Origin: Sanchytrium tribonematis | Taxonomy: Eukaryota > Sanchytriomycota > Sanchytriomycetes > Sanchytriales > Sanchytriaceae | Length of the DNA: 10,013 nt | Direction: 5' to 3' | Assembly: GCA_018985235.1 (NCBI GenBank) | Contig: JADGIG010000310.1 | Span: forward strand, 1 to 10,013 | Part shown: one piece after another, positions 1 to 6,305 of the stretch | How the letters are laid out: every line of letters begins with the position of its first letter | Position numbering within the stretch: position 1 is the stretch's first letter | Notes under the pieces: generated by a model | Databases searched by the model: none | What the model was told of the DNA's origin: nothing | The model's input: the letters and a program-made list of their open reading frames with translations, nothing else | Translations under genes and position numbers: made by a program

Positions 1-468
1 GATAAATTGACCATCTTGTTTGTAAATGGATCCAATAACTGTAATTTGATCATGAGGGGTTAAAATCAACTCATTTTTGATTTTAATGAGATCCAAATCA
101 CATTTAGTCAAATCTAATAGTACTTGCAGTCCATTACTCGTGTGAAGAGTCAATTCTGTAGACAGAGTGATGATAAATGGCGTATAAAATGAGAAAATGG
201 ATGGTTTTTGATAAAATAAACATTTGATGCCATTTGGAGATGATAAATAAGTATTGGATTGTAATTTACCTGTTAGTTTGTAATATCCAATAGGTTGATA
301 CGATTGGATGACTTGATAATCATCTGCATCAGATGGTTTAAATTCGGGTGTTTTCTTTAATTTGGATTGCTTGTTGTAGTATTTCATAGACTTATAGAGT
401 GAATGAATGGATAACAAGGCACATGTCGTACCGCCAATTGAGTAAGCATTGAGTTGTAAAAAATGCAT
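1..468 (-). CDS. Partial membrane protein, possibly GIDE-domain E3 ubiquitin ligase-like (C-terminus outside window)
   Basis: An uninterrupted frame reads from an ATG at 468 to base 1, giving the first 156 residues of a longer protein. Residues about 8-26 are moderately hydrophobic and could be a membrane anchor, followed by a basic stretch rich in Lys and Tyr. From about residue 58 the text GYYKLTGKLQSNTYLSSPNG, then a Cys and a Tyr, a beta-rich stretch with a LLDLTK segment, and finally ITVIGSIYKQDGQF resemble the GIDE/BAM domain of MUL1/MAPL-type mitochondrial E3 ligases and their prokaryotic relatives. Those have a GKV-x-S-x-(S/T)P-G-x-C-Y motif and a pattern of GD-x-I-x-V-x-G before a DG. 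That family assignment is a resemblance recognised by eye. The diagnostic C-terminal RING finger would lie beyond the window. No clear TATA-like box lies 28 nt upstream of this ATG; the nearest (ATTAAAG, minus strand) is about 50 nt upstream. The coding call is firmer than the family call. Confidence 0.6.
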   Translation of the reverse strand, partial: MHFLQLNAYSIGGTTCALLSIHSLYKSMKYYNKQSKLKKTPEFKPSDADDYQVIQSYQPIGYYKLTGKLQSNTYLSSPNGIKCLFYQKPSIFSFYTPFIITLSTELTLHTSNGLQVLLDLTKCDLDLIKIKNELILTPHDQITVIGSIYKQDGQFI

Positions 469-652
469 TTTAACAAAGTGATCTCCGTGTTTGTGACTTA
501 GAGACGAAAAAGGACTTTAATATTTAGATTAATTTAGAGATAAACTTGTTTTTTAATTTAAGTGCAAGTATTTCGTAGATTCATAGACATGATTCTCATT
601 CGAAGAATAAAATCTCTTGATTTACATTTTTGGTTCGCCAGTTTCACTTCAA
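469..652. other. Divergent intergenic region
   Basis: This AT-rich spacer separates the minus-strand gene ending the window on the left from the first LRR gene. It contains an ATTAAAG on the minus strand near 514-520 that could serve the leftward gene. I see no open frame worth calling, no RNA gene and no repeat. The LRR promoter copy starts at about 653, where similarity to the second LRR promoter begins. Confidence 0.5.
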
Positions 653-747
653 GATTGGCTCAGAAAAGCCATTTTTGGAATATTCTAATTTCTAACCATT
701 CAATGTGCTGTATTTCATAGTAAATAGCAGCAACGCCCCCCTCGACA
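653..747 (+). promoter_or_regulatory. Promoter of LRR gene 1 (copy 1 of a duplicated 95-bp promoter)
   Basis: These 95 bases align without gaps to 2435-2529, with about 14 mismatches by my count. Shared elements are ATTGG (inverted CCAAT) 94 nt before the ATG, the palindrome GAATATTC 70 nt before it, ATTCAATG, a TAAATAGCAGC element whose first base is 27 nt before the ATG, and a C-run (736-741). TAAATAG is at the position of the TATA-like boxes of other genes in this window. Its TAA is also an in-frame stop that excludes an upstream start. Confidence 0.65.
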
Positions 748-2412
748 ATGTTGCTACTTTCTTTCGCTACTGCTCTCACAGACTGCCAAAACTTGAAGCA
801 ATTTGCACTCGGTTTAAACATGCATTTGACAAATCCAACTATCATGAATGAAATCAATACAAACTGCTGTACGGGATATGTCACCGGTGTCTCTTGCACA
901 GGAGGTGTGATTACAGAAATCTTTTGGATCTATCTGGGATTAAATGGAACAATTACAGCAAATTTGCCATCTCAACTGAAAATTATCAATTTGGAAGGGA
1001 ATGGCATTAACGAAAATCTACCCATGACTGGATACCCACCCACATTGACTCAATTTTATGCCATGTACAACAATTTAAATGGCACCATTCCGAATTTCCC
1101 TGATTCTGTGGATTCCATCCATTTAGGATTCAACAAATTATCAGGATTTGATCATCTTCCCACAAATATCACGGAAATCGATTTCAATACAAATCAAATT
1201 TCAATGCCCTTTCCTTCCAATTTGCCAAATAGTTTGCAATTCATGTCACTATCACAAAACCAAATTTATGGAAATGTCACGAATTTGCCTGATAATTTAC
1301 AAAACCTCGGTATAAATCAGAATTTACTATCTGGAACTATTCCAAAATTGCCATCTGGTCTCAAAACTATAAATGCCTATTTGAATTCATTCACAAATGT
1401 GACGCTGCCATTTCCGGATACCCTCACATCTGCTAACTTTTACCACAATCAAATCAATTCTATATTGCAATTTCCACCCAAAATTGAAATATTTATTGCC
1501 AATTTCAATTTATGGCACGGTAATTTACCTCAATTGCCTCCTTCTCTCACAACTTTAAATGTGAGATTTTCACAATTATCTGGTGATATCTCAAATGTGA
1601 CTTATTTCCATGTGCAACCCAATTCGAATTCACAGTTGACGGAAATGAATTTAGAATACAATCAATTTACTGGAAATATGCCTATGTTACCCAAGAATTT
1701 GCAATCATTGCGATTAAATAACAATCCAATGAATGGCTCAATTCCCAGTCTTCCAACGTCACTCGTAGATTTTCAATTAAATGGTCTCAAAGTCACTGGA
1801 TCTGTGTTTCTAAATCGCCCCTCGACTTTATATTTAGATTCCACATTGATTTACAATTTGACCATTCAGGACACATCCTTATTGACAGATTGTACTTTTT
1901 CAAATACACCAATGTTAAATAATACCAATGTGGTCAAATTATTTCCATTTTGCTCGCACTCTGATTTATTTGCATATATTCCACCAGTGATAACTGGTTC
2001 CACAGAAATGACAGCTGGTGACAATATCAGTACTCTTATTTCCACGAATAGTTCAAAATCAAATTCTGAAAGTACCACTTTAGTAGATGTAGAAATTGTA
2101 ACCTCTGAAAGCGAAAATGTTGTTTCAAAATCAGCTCAAATCATAAATACTAGAAATATTGTGCACTTGACAACCTTATCTATGACTTCCCAAACAACAT
2201 TGTCCACTTTTAAATACTATTCAAATACCACAGCAGTATTTGAAACCACAAAATTGCCAATTATCAAATTCCAAACAAAATCATTTCAGGTTTCATTTAA
2301 TGTTCCCATTGTTATAAGATTACTCATAACCATGTTTGTCTTGGCATTTACAATGGCAAAATCACCATTAAGGAGATCAACTCGAAAAGCAGCGACTTCA
2401 TTTACAGTTTAA
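748..2412 (+). CDS. LRR surface protein 1, single-pass membrane protein with Ser/Thr stalk
   Basis: A 554-residue protein whose layout suggests a cell-surface recognition or adhesion protein. Residues 1-11 are a very short hydrophobic signal-like segment. Residues 13-50 form an LRR N-terminal cap with C13, the pair C40-C41 and C50 (DC then NCC then GVSC, as in plant-type LRR N-caps). About a dozen repeats of 20-22 residues follow (about 73-356), built on LPxxLxxLxLxxN with a G(T/N)(I/V)P-like end. C382 and C402 may close the C-terminal cap. Residues about 415-515 are a Ser/Thr/Asn-rich stalk with many N-glycosylation sequons. A hydrophobic segment at 520-537 is followed by a 17-residue basic tail (K538, R542, R543, R546, K547). 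There is no kinase domain, so any signalling would need a partner. The start is fixed by an in-frame TAA at 721-723 and by similarity to the downstream paralogue. Ligand and role are unknown. Confidence 0.9.
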   Translation: MLLLSFATALTDCQNLKQFALGLNMHLTNPTIMNEINTNCCTGYVTGVSCTGGVITEIFWIYLGLNGTITANLPSQLKIINLEGNGINENLPMTGYPPTLTQFYAMYNNLNGTIPNFPDSVDSIHLGFNKLSGFDHLPTNITEIDFNTNQISMPFPSNLPNSLQFMSLSQNQIYGNVTNLPDNLQNLGINQNLLSGTIPKLPSGLKTINAYLNSFTNVTLPFPDTLTSANFYHNQINSILQFPPKIEIFIANFNLWHGNLPQLPPSLTTLNVRFSQLSGDISNVTYFHVQPNSNSQLTEMNLEYNQFTGNMPMLPKNLQSLRLNNNPMNGSIPSLPTSLVDFQLNGLKVTGSVFLNRPSTLYLDSTLIYNLTIQDTSLLTDCTFSNTPMLNNTNVVKLFPFCSHSDLFAYIPPVITGSTEMTAGDNISTLISTNSSKSNSESTTLVDVEIVTSESENVVSKSAQIINTRNIVHLTTLSMTSQTTLSTFKYYSNTTAVFETTKLPIIKFQTKSFQVSFNVPIVIRLLITMFVLAFTMAKSPLRRSTRKAATSFTV

Positions 2413-2414
2413 CC

Positions 2415-2420
2415 AATAAA
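2415..2420 (+). terminator. Probable polyadenylation signal of LRR gene 1
   Basis: AATAAA starts 3 nt after the TAA stop (2410-2412). Close AATAAA placement recurs at nearly all genes in the window. Confidence 0.55.
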
Positions 2421-2434
2421 TTGAATTGAAACAT

Positions 2435-2529
2435 GATTGGCTTATAAATGCCATTTTTAGAATATTCTAATTTCTCACCATTCAATGGGTTATATTTCAA
2501 TGTAAATAGCAGCAACGCCCCTCTCCAAG
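2435..2529 (+). promoter_or_regulatory. Promoter of LRR gene 2 (copy 2)
   Basis: Same elements and spacing as the promoter of LRR gene 1: ATTGG at 2436-2440, the perfect 10-base palindrome AGAATATTCT (2459-2468), ATTCAATGG at 2480-2488, TAAATAGCAGC from 2503 (27 nt before the ATG) and a C-run at 2518-2521. The whole promoter lies in the 117-nt gap between the two LRR genes. Confidence 0.65.
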
Positions 2530-4143
2530 ATGCTTCTTGTTACTTTCACTGCTGCACTTACTGATTGCCAAAACTTGAATCAATTTGCACTCGGTTTAAA
2601 CATGCATTTGACAAATCCAATTATAATGAATGAAATCAATACCAATTGCTGTACTGGTGTTGTGACTGGTGTCACTTGCACAGGAGGTGTGATTACAAGG
2701 ATATCTTGGCGTTTTTTGGGATTAAATGGAATCTTTACAGCAAATTTACCATCTCAATTACAATATATTGACTTGGAGGGTAATTCTATCATTGGCAATT
2801 TACCCACTACAGGATATCCGCCCACTTTAAATCAATTTAAAGTCCCGTACAACAAATTCAATGGCACTATTCCCAGTTTCCCTGATTCTGTAGATTCTTT
2901 ATACTTGGGAAACAATCAGTTTACTGGATTCAATGCACTACCATCCAATTTGACATATTTGAGTGTCATTTCAAATCAAATTTCAGGTTCATTTCCCCTC
3001 AATTTGCCAAATAGCTTGCAATATTTAGAATTAGATAGCAACAAGTATGATGGAAATATTACCAATCTACCAAATTCACTTAAATATTTGGGAATATGTG
3101 GTGATAAATTCAGTGGTATTCTTCCTAAATTACCCCCTAGTCTGACGGGTTTAAATGCGTGTTACAACAATTTAAATGGAGTAACATATCCATTTCCAGT
3201 CAATTTAACAGATATCAACTTATATTACAACAAAATCAATGCCACACTCGAATTTCCTCCAAATATCCATTTTTTCGTGGCAGATAACAATTTGTTTCAT
3301 GGCATTTTACCCCAATTGCCACCCTCATTCATCCAATTGACATTAAATTATAATCGATTAATTGGAGATATCTCCAATATCACTTATTACCATGTACAAC
3401 CCAATTCTAAATCCAATTTAGGTATTTTAGATTTAAGTGATAATCAATTCACTGGAAATGTGCCTTTTTTACCCATTAAATTGAGTCAATTGACAATTTA
3501 TCATCTCAAATTAACTGGTATAATGCCATCTATTCCCAAATCATTGTCTGTATTAAATATGAATGGCGTCAAAGTCACTGGTTCCATTTCATTAAATTGG
3601 CCAACTCTCCTTTATTTAGATTCTACATTGATTTATAATGTGACAATTCAAGATACTTCTCGGTTATCCAGTTGTATGATTTCAAATACACCAATGTTGA
3701 ATAATACGAATGTAATCAAATTATTTCCATTTTGTTTGCACTCTGATTTATATGCATTTATTCCACCCATGTCAAATACAAGCACAGACACTAGAAATCA
3801 ATCGAGTACCACTTCAACAATATATACCACAAATTTCATTGAAATGACATCAGAATCACCCATCACATCCCAAATCATCCCAATTATCACCAGAAACATT
3901 GTAAAACCCACCACATTCTCAATCTCATCAGAATCCACTTTAAATTCAGAAATATCCACATTCATGGAAATCACATCCACTGAAATCCCATTATATCAAA
4001 ACAAATTCACCCCATTCCAAATCACATTCAATTTATCTATTGTACTTCGATTACTCATTTCCATGTTTTTATTGGCATCTGTGATTGTGAAAACACCATG
4101 GGGAAGAAAAAAGAAACAGACATTTGCATCTTCAACCATTTAA
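2530..4143 (+). CDS. LRR surface protein 2, tandem paralogue of LRR protein 1
   Basis: A 537-residue paralogue of the preceding gene with the same order of parts. It has a short signal-like segment (1-11), a Cys-containing LRR N-cap (C13, C40, C41, C50), about a dozen 20-22-residue repeats (about 73-356), paired Cys at 382 and 402, a Ser/Thr/Ile-rich stalk (about 414-498), a hydrophobic anchor (about 503-520) and a basic tail containing GRKKKQ. Extra cysteines C190 and C211 within the repeats are absent from copy 1. The stretch encoding the stalk is markedly poor in G on the plus strand. An in-frame TAA lies at 2503-2505, 27 nt upstream, supporting this ATG. The likely role is surface recognition or adhesion without a catalytic domain of its own; the ligand is unknown. 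The stop codon is merged with an AATAAA. Confidence 0.9.
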   Translation: MLLVTFTAALTDCQNLNQFALGLNMHLTNPIIMNEINTNCCTGVVTGVTCTGGVITRISWRFLGLNGIFTANLPSQLQYIDLEGNSIIGNLPTTGYPPTLNQFKVPYNKFNGTIPSFPDSVDSLYLGNNQFTGFNALPSNLTYLSVISNQISGSFPLNLPNSLQYLELDSNKYDGNITNLPNSLKYLGICGDKFSGILPKLPPSLTGLNACYNNLNGVTYPFPVNLTDINLYYNKINATLEFPPNIHFFVADNNLFHGILPQLPPSFIQLTLNYNRLIGDISNITYYHVQPNSKSNLGILDLSDNQFTGNVPFLPIKLSQLTIYHLKLTGIMPSIPKSLSVLNMNGVKVTGSISLNWPTLLYLDSTLIYNVTIQDTSRLSSCMISNTPMLNNTNVIKLFPFCLHSDLYAFIPPMSNTSTDTRNQSSTTSTIYTTNFIEMTSESPITSQIIPIITRNIVKPTTFSISSESTLNSEISTFMEITSTEIPLYQNKFTPFQITFNLSIVLRLLISMFLLASVIVKTPWGRKKKQTFASSTI

Positions 4144-4147
4144 TAAA
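4142..4147 (+). terminator. Polyadenylation signal overlapping the stop of LRR gene 2
   Basis: The stop and signal are fused as TAATAAA: the last two bases of the TAA stop are the first two of AATAAA. The same arrangement occurs at the lipase and Kish genes. Confidence 0.55.
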
Positions 4148-4161
4148 TGAAATTGATTTGA

Positions 4162-4270
4162 ATTCAATGGCACACAAAGTTGTACGATGTAACTATTTAG
4201 CAGCGGGGTATATTTGTACAACCACGTGCTACCCCTATTTGTATTAAAAAGAGATCGACGTCCATCCCCC
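4162..4270 (+). promoter_or_regulatory. Putative promoter and leader of the orphan gene
   Basis: ATTAAAAAG begins at 4243, 28 nt before the ATG at 4271, and a run of five C (4266-4270) directly precedes the ATG. Further upstream ATTCAATGG (4162-4170), ATGTAA (4187-4192) and TAGCAGC (4198-4204) occur in the same order as in the LRR promoters, with different spacing and no CCAAT. A CACGTG palindrome lies at 4223-4228. Confidence 0.45.
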
Positions 4271-6115
4271 ATGTTGTTTGCATTATGGACTGTATTTGGT
4301 ATGTCAGGAGAAACTGAAAGCACAGAAACAATGAGTCTTGCATACTTTATGGAAATAGCAAGCATTTTAGATCCAGTGTTTTCAGCATTGCCTATTGAAC
4401 AATTAATGGAATGCATTAATGTAAAATATCATGATGATCCAAATCTCTGGATGTCATGTCTACCTAATGGATTCAATTGGGGTAGTGTTTTAAAGTCTAT
4501 TCGATTGGTGCCTGCCTCGGAATCTGTCCCCGATTATATCGAACGTAAATTGGAAAAGGTTTACACATGTACAACACCCCCTCATTTGCTAAAAAAGAGA
4601 TCTCTTGATAGTCCTACTACAAATCAGAAAATGCAAGCATTGATTTTTGTGGGTATTGTATATTACTCTGCGTCTCAATATGGATGTATAGATCCAATAT
4701 TCAAGACTATTGGGGCAACCATCAGTGTAATTGGCATATTATCGTCTTTTCTGAAAGTCTATGTAGAAAGTATTAAAATCAATATTGATTTGATTGCAAA
4801 ATTAAAAATGTATTCACATGATTCACCCGTGTACAGAAGAATCAGTGGTGTAAACGAGGACTTTTTAAAACCAGCTCAAGTATTGAAAACAAATAAAAGC
4901 ATTTGGAAACCAACTCAGTATAAAAAATACAAAAATCTAGATGAAGTATTGAAAAAATATAAAAGCATTTGGAAAATGTATGAATCCATTTACAAGATTG
5001 ATTGGTTTAATCCAAATTTCATCACCGATTTAGAACCAGCCAGCTTAGTCAACTCAGTGTACTATGCAGGGGTGTATTTAGAAATTGTACTTAAAAAGTT
5101 CAATGGACATGGAAATGATTTGCCTCCAAAAAGAAATGTACCAAAGAGAGTGATCCTTGTTTTGAAAGAAAAAGACTATAGAATCACATTAAATAATGTA
5201 CTGCCAGATATAATCCTTGAAATTTATTCATCAATTTTGAATAGTGAGCATTTTCGAGAAACCCCACTACTTTTAAAGGAAATGGCATTTGTTTTTCTGC
5301 TTAAAAGACCAAGCAATACAAATGAATTGATTGCAGTGATTCAGCAAATATCTAAATATTATCAAAATGGAAATATTTTAAAGAATTGCATGAGTTTATT
5401 AAAATACAGGGAACTGCCTTGGGAAGGATCAAATGAAAACTCAGAATATCTTAATAGTCCAACGGTGGAAATTTGGCTGCCAAAAGAATTGGAAAACATG
5501 AAAATAAGATGGCTATCAGATGATTTGTATCAGGATCTAATGAGTTTTGGTCCCAAAAGTTTAAGAGTGCGATTAAAACAAAGTTATTTGATTGTATTTG
5601 GGAATCCTGAATTTAAATATTCTGAATTATTATCCATTGAAGACAGAGCTAGACAAGCCAATACTTTGTTTTATGCTGCTATGTATATTGCGACTAATAA
5701 GCTTTCTTCATTACAAATTAATCAAATTTGGAAGAAAGTTTTGGATTCTTTACGTACTTTTGATCGAATGCGTGACACTTATGGTAAAATCATGAATGAT
5801 TTGTTTCACAAAGTCAGCTCAGAGGTGCAAAATGAGATGGAATTAACAGATAAAATATCACAATTGCTTCAAGATTTTGCGGTTGTATTTTATGTGAATA
5901 GACCAGGAGCACTTAAGACGCAAAGAGAAGCAATTCGGGCAATTTTGGTGAAGTATGACAATTTTGGCAAATTCAAAGAATACAAGAAGATGTTGCCAGA
6001 AAAGTTTGATGATGTTTCAATAGGAACAAGACCATTTAAAATGGAGGTAATTGAATACATGCCATTAGAATTAGTGGAGAGAGTGGAGTCGTTTCAAAAT
6101 GGACAGTATTTGTGA
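4271..6115 (+). CDS. Orphan 614-residue protein with two divergent copies of one domain
   Basis: I do not recognise this family. The frame can be read from 4214, but only from a TTG; the first ATG is 4271. That ATG opens a hydrophobic N-terminus (MLFALWTVFGMSG) like those of the other secreted proteins here and has a TATA-like element 28 nt upstream, so I chose it. Hydrophobic stretches lie at about 123-135 and 147-165. LLKKRS near 106-111 has a KR pair of the kind cut by Kex2-type proteases (unproven). The C-terminal two thirds contain two related segments, about 246-409 and 443-604. They share, in order, an NP(N/E)F start, a YYAG/FYAA helix (264 and 467), a LL-x-x-(M/F)A-x-VF ... RP motif (346 and 544) and a LPKEL/MPLEL motif (403 and 597). 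Between the hydrophobic part and the first segment lies a Lys/Tyr/Trp-rich micro-repeat. The protein is probably secreted or membrane-associated and mostly alpha-helical; function unknown. Confidence 0.8.
   Translation: MLFALWTVFGMSGETESTETMSLAYFMEIASILDPVFSALPIEQLMECINVKYHDDPNLWMSCLPNGFNWGSVLKSIRLVPASESVPDYIERKLEKVYTCTTPPHLLKKRSLDSPTTNQKMQALIFVGIVYYSASQYGCIDPIFKTIGATISVIGILSSFLKVYVESIKINIDLIAKLKMYSHDSPVYRRISGVNEDFLKPAQVLKTNKSIWKPTQYKKYKNLDEVLKKYKSIWKMYESIYKIDWFNPNFITDLEPASLVNSVYYAGVYLEIVLKKFNGHGNDLPPKRNVPKRVILVLKEKDYRITLNNVLPDIILEIYSSILNSEHFRETPLLLKEMAFVFLLKRPSNTNELIAVIQQISKYYQNGNILKNCMSLLKYRELPWEGSNENSEYLNSPTVEIWLPKELENMKIRWLSDDLYQDLMSFGPKSLRVRLKQSYLIVFGNPEFKYSELLSIEDRARQANTLFYAAMYIATNKLSSLQINQIWKKVLDSLRTFDRMRDTYGKIMNDLFHKVSSEVQNEMELTDKISQLLQDFAVVFYVNRPGALKTQREAIRAILVKYDNFGKFKEYKKMLPEKFDDVSIGTRPFKMEVIEYMPLELVERVESFQNGQYL
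4878..4975 (+). repeat. Short direct repeat inside the orphan gene (VLKxxKSIWK)
   Basis: A 32-nt stretch at 4878-4909 recurs at 4944-4975 with two mismatches by my count. The 66-nt offset is exactly 22 codons, so the reading frame is kept. Both copies encode VLK-x-x-KSIWK. The intervening sequence is not repeated. Confidence 0.7.
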
Positions 6116-6119
6116 AAAA

Positions 6120-6125
6120 AATAAA
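6120..6125 (+). terminator. Probable polyadenylation signal of the orphan gene
   Basis: AATAAA begins 5 nt after the TGA stop (6113-6115), following a short A-run. Confidence 0.5.
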
Positions 6126-6137
6126 TATTTGGAATTA

Positions 6138-6253
6138 ATCCTCAGCAGATTTAAACTTGAGGATGTTTGGTTTACGTAGATTTTGATTTATCTACAACCA
6201 TTTAAAAGAATTAGCATGCCAAATTGCTACGGATACATAAAAACTTCTGTAGC
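6138..6253. other. Cluster of inverted repeats between convergent genes
   Basis: The 188-nt spacer between the convergent orphan and lipase genes holds several inverted repeats. ATCCTCA (6138-6144) pairs with TGAGGAT (6158-6164). TGGTT-TAC-GTAGAT (6168-6181) pairs with ATCTAC-AACCA (6190-6200), leaving a 3-nt bulge. TAGCA (6212-6216) pairs with TGCTA (6225-6229), and GCTAC (6226-6230) with GTAGC (6249-6253); the last two are mutually exclusive. They could help separate converging transcripts, or be part of a small RNA. I cannot decide which. Confidence 0.35.
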
Positions 6254-6299
6254 TTAAAAGAAAATCTGTGATTACGAAAACACCATGGAAATAAATCAA

Positions 6300-6305
6300 T
6301 TTATT
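6300..6305 (-). terminator. Polyadenylation signal overlapping the lipase stop
   Basis: On the minus strand the TAA stop (6306-6304) is fused with AATAAA as TAATAAA, the same arrangement as at LRR gene 2 and Kish. Confidence 0.55.

Larger units (their letters stand above)
653..4143 (+). repeat. Tandem duplication of an LRR gene with its promoter
   Basis: Two direct copies of one unit of about 1.75 kb: copy 1 begins near 653 and copy 2 near 2435, a period of 1782 bp. Each holds a 95-bp promoter plus an LRR gene. The proteins align without a gap for the first 413 residues (79 of the first 100 identical by my count). They lose length register only in the stalk, where copy 2 is 17 residues shorter. 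Their tails after the membrane segment are again equal in length (17 residues). Confidence 0.85.

Noticed and set aside
660-899. 79-residue minus-strand frame
   Set aside because: It lies antisense across the promoter and signal region of LRR gene 1, has no family resemblance and is not preceded by the signals seen at other genes.
1866-2078. 70-residue minus-strand frame inside LRR gene 1
   Set aside because: Antisense shadow of the well-supported LRR coding frame.
3798-3980. 60-residue minus-strand frame inside LRR gene 2
   Set aside because: Shadow caused by the G-poor stalk region, which removes stops on the opposite strand.
653-4143. The LRR pair as receptor kinases or as toxins
   Set aside because: After the membrane segment there are only 17 residues, with no kinase or other catalytic domain and no known toxin motif.
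4214-4270. 19-residue N-terminal extension of the orphan protein
   Set aside because: It opens with TTG, not ATG, would bury the signal-like segment behind a charged stretch, and contradicts the TATA-like element at 28 nt before the ATG at 4271.
4132-4416. 94-residue minus-strand frame over the start of the orphan gene
   Set aside because: Antisense to the orphan gene's N-terminus and its promoter; no supporting motif or signals.
5592-5795. 67-residue plus-strand frame inside the orphan gene
   Set aside because: Frame-shifted shadow of a long supported frame.
6138-6253. tRNA gene or bacterial rho-independent terminator in the convergent spacer
   Set aside because: No B-box-like GGTTCGA and no cloverleaf; the stems are AT-rich, without a following T-run, and the genes are of eukaryotic type.
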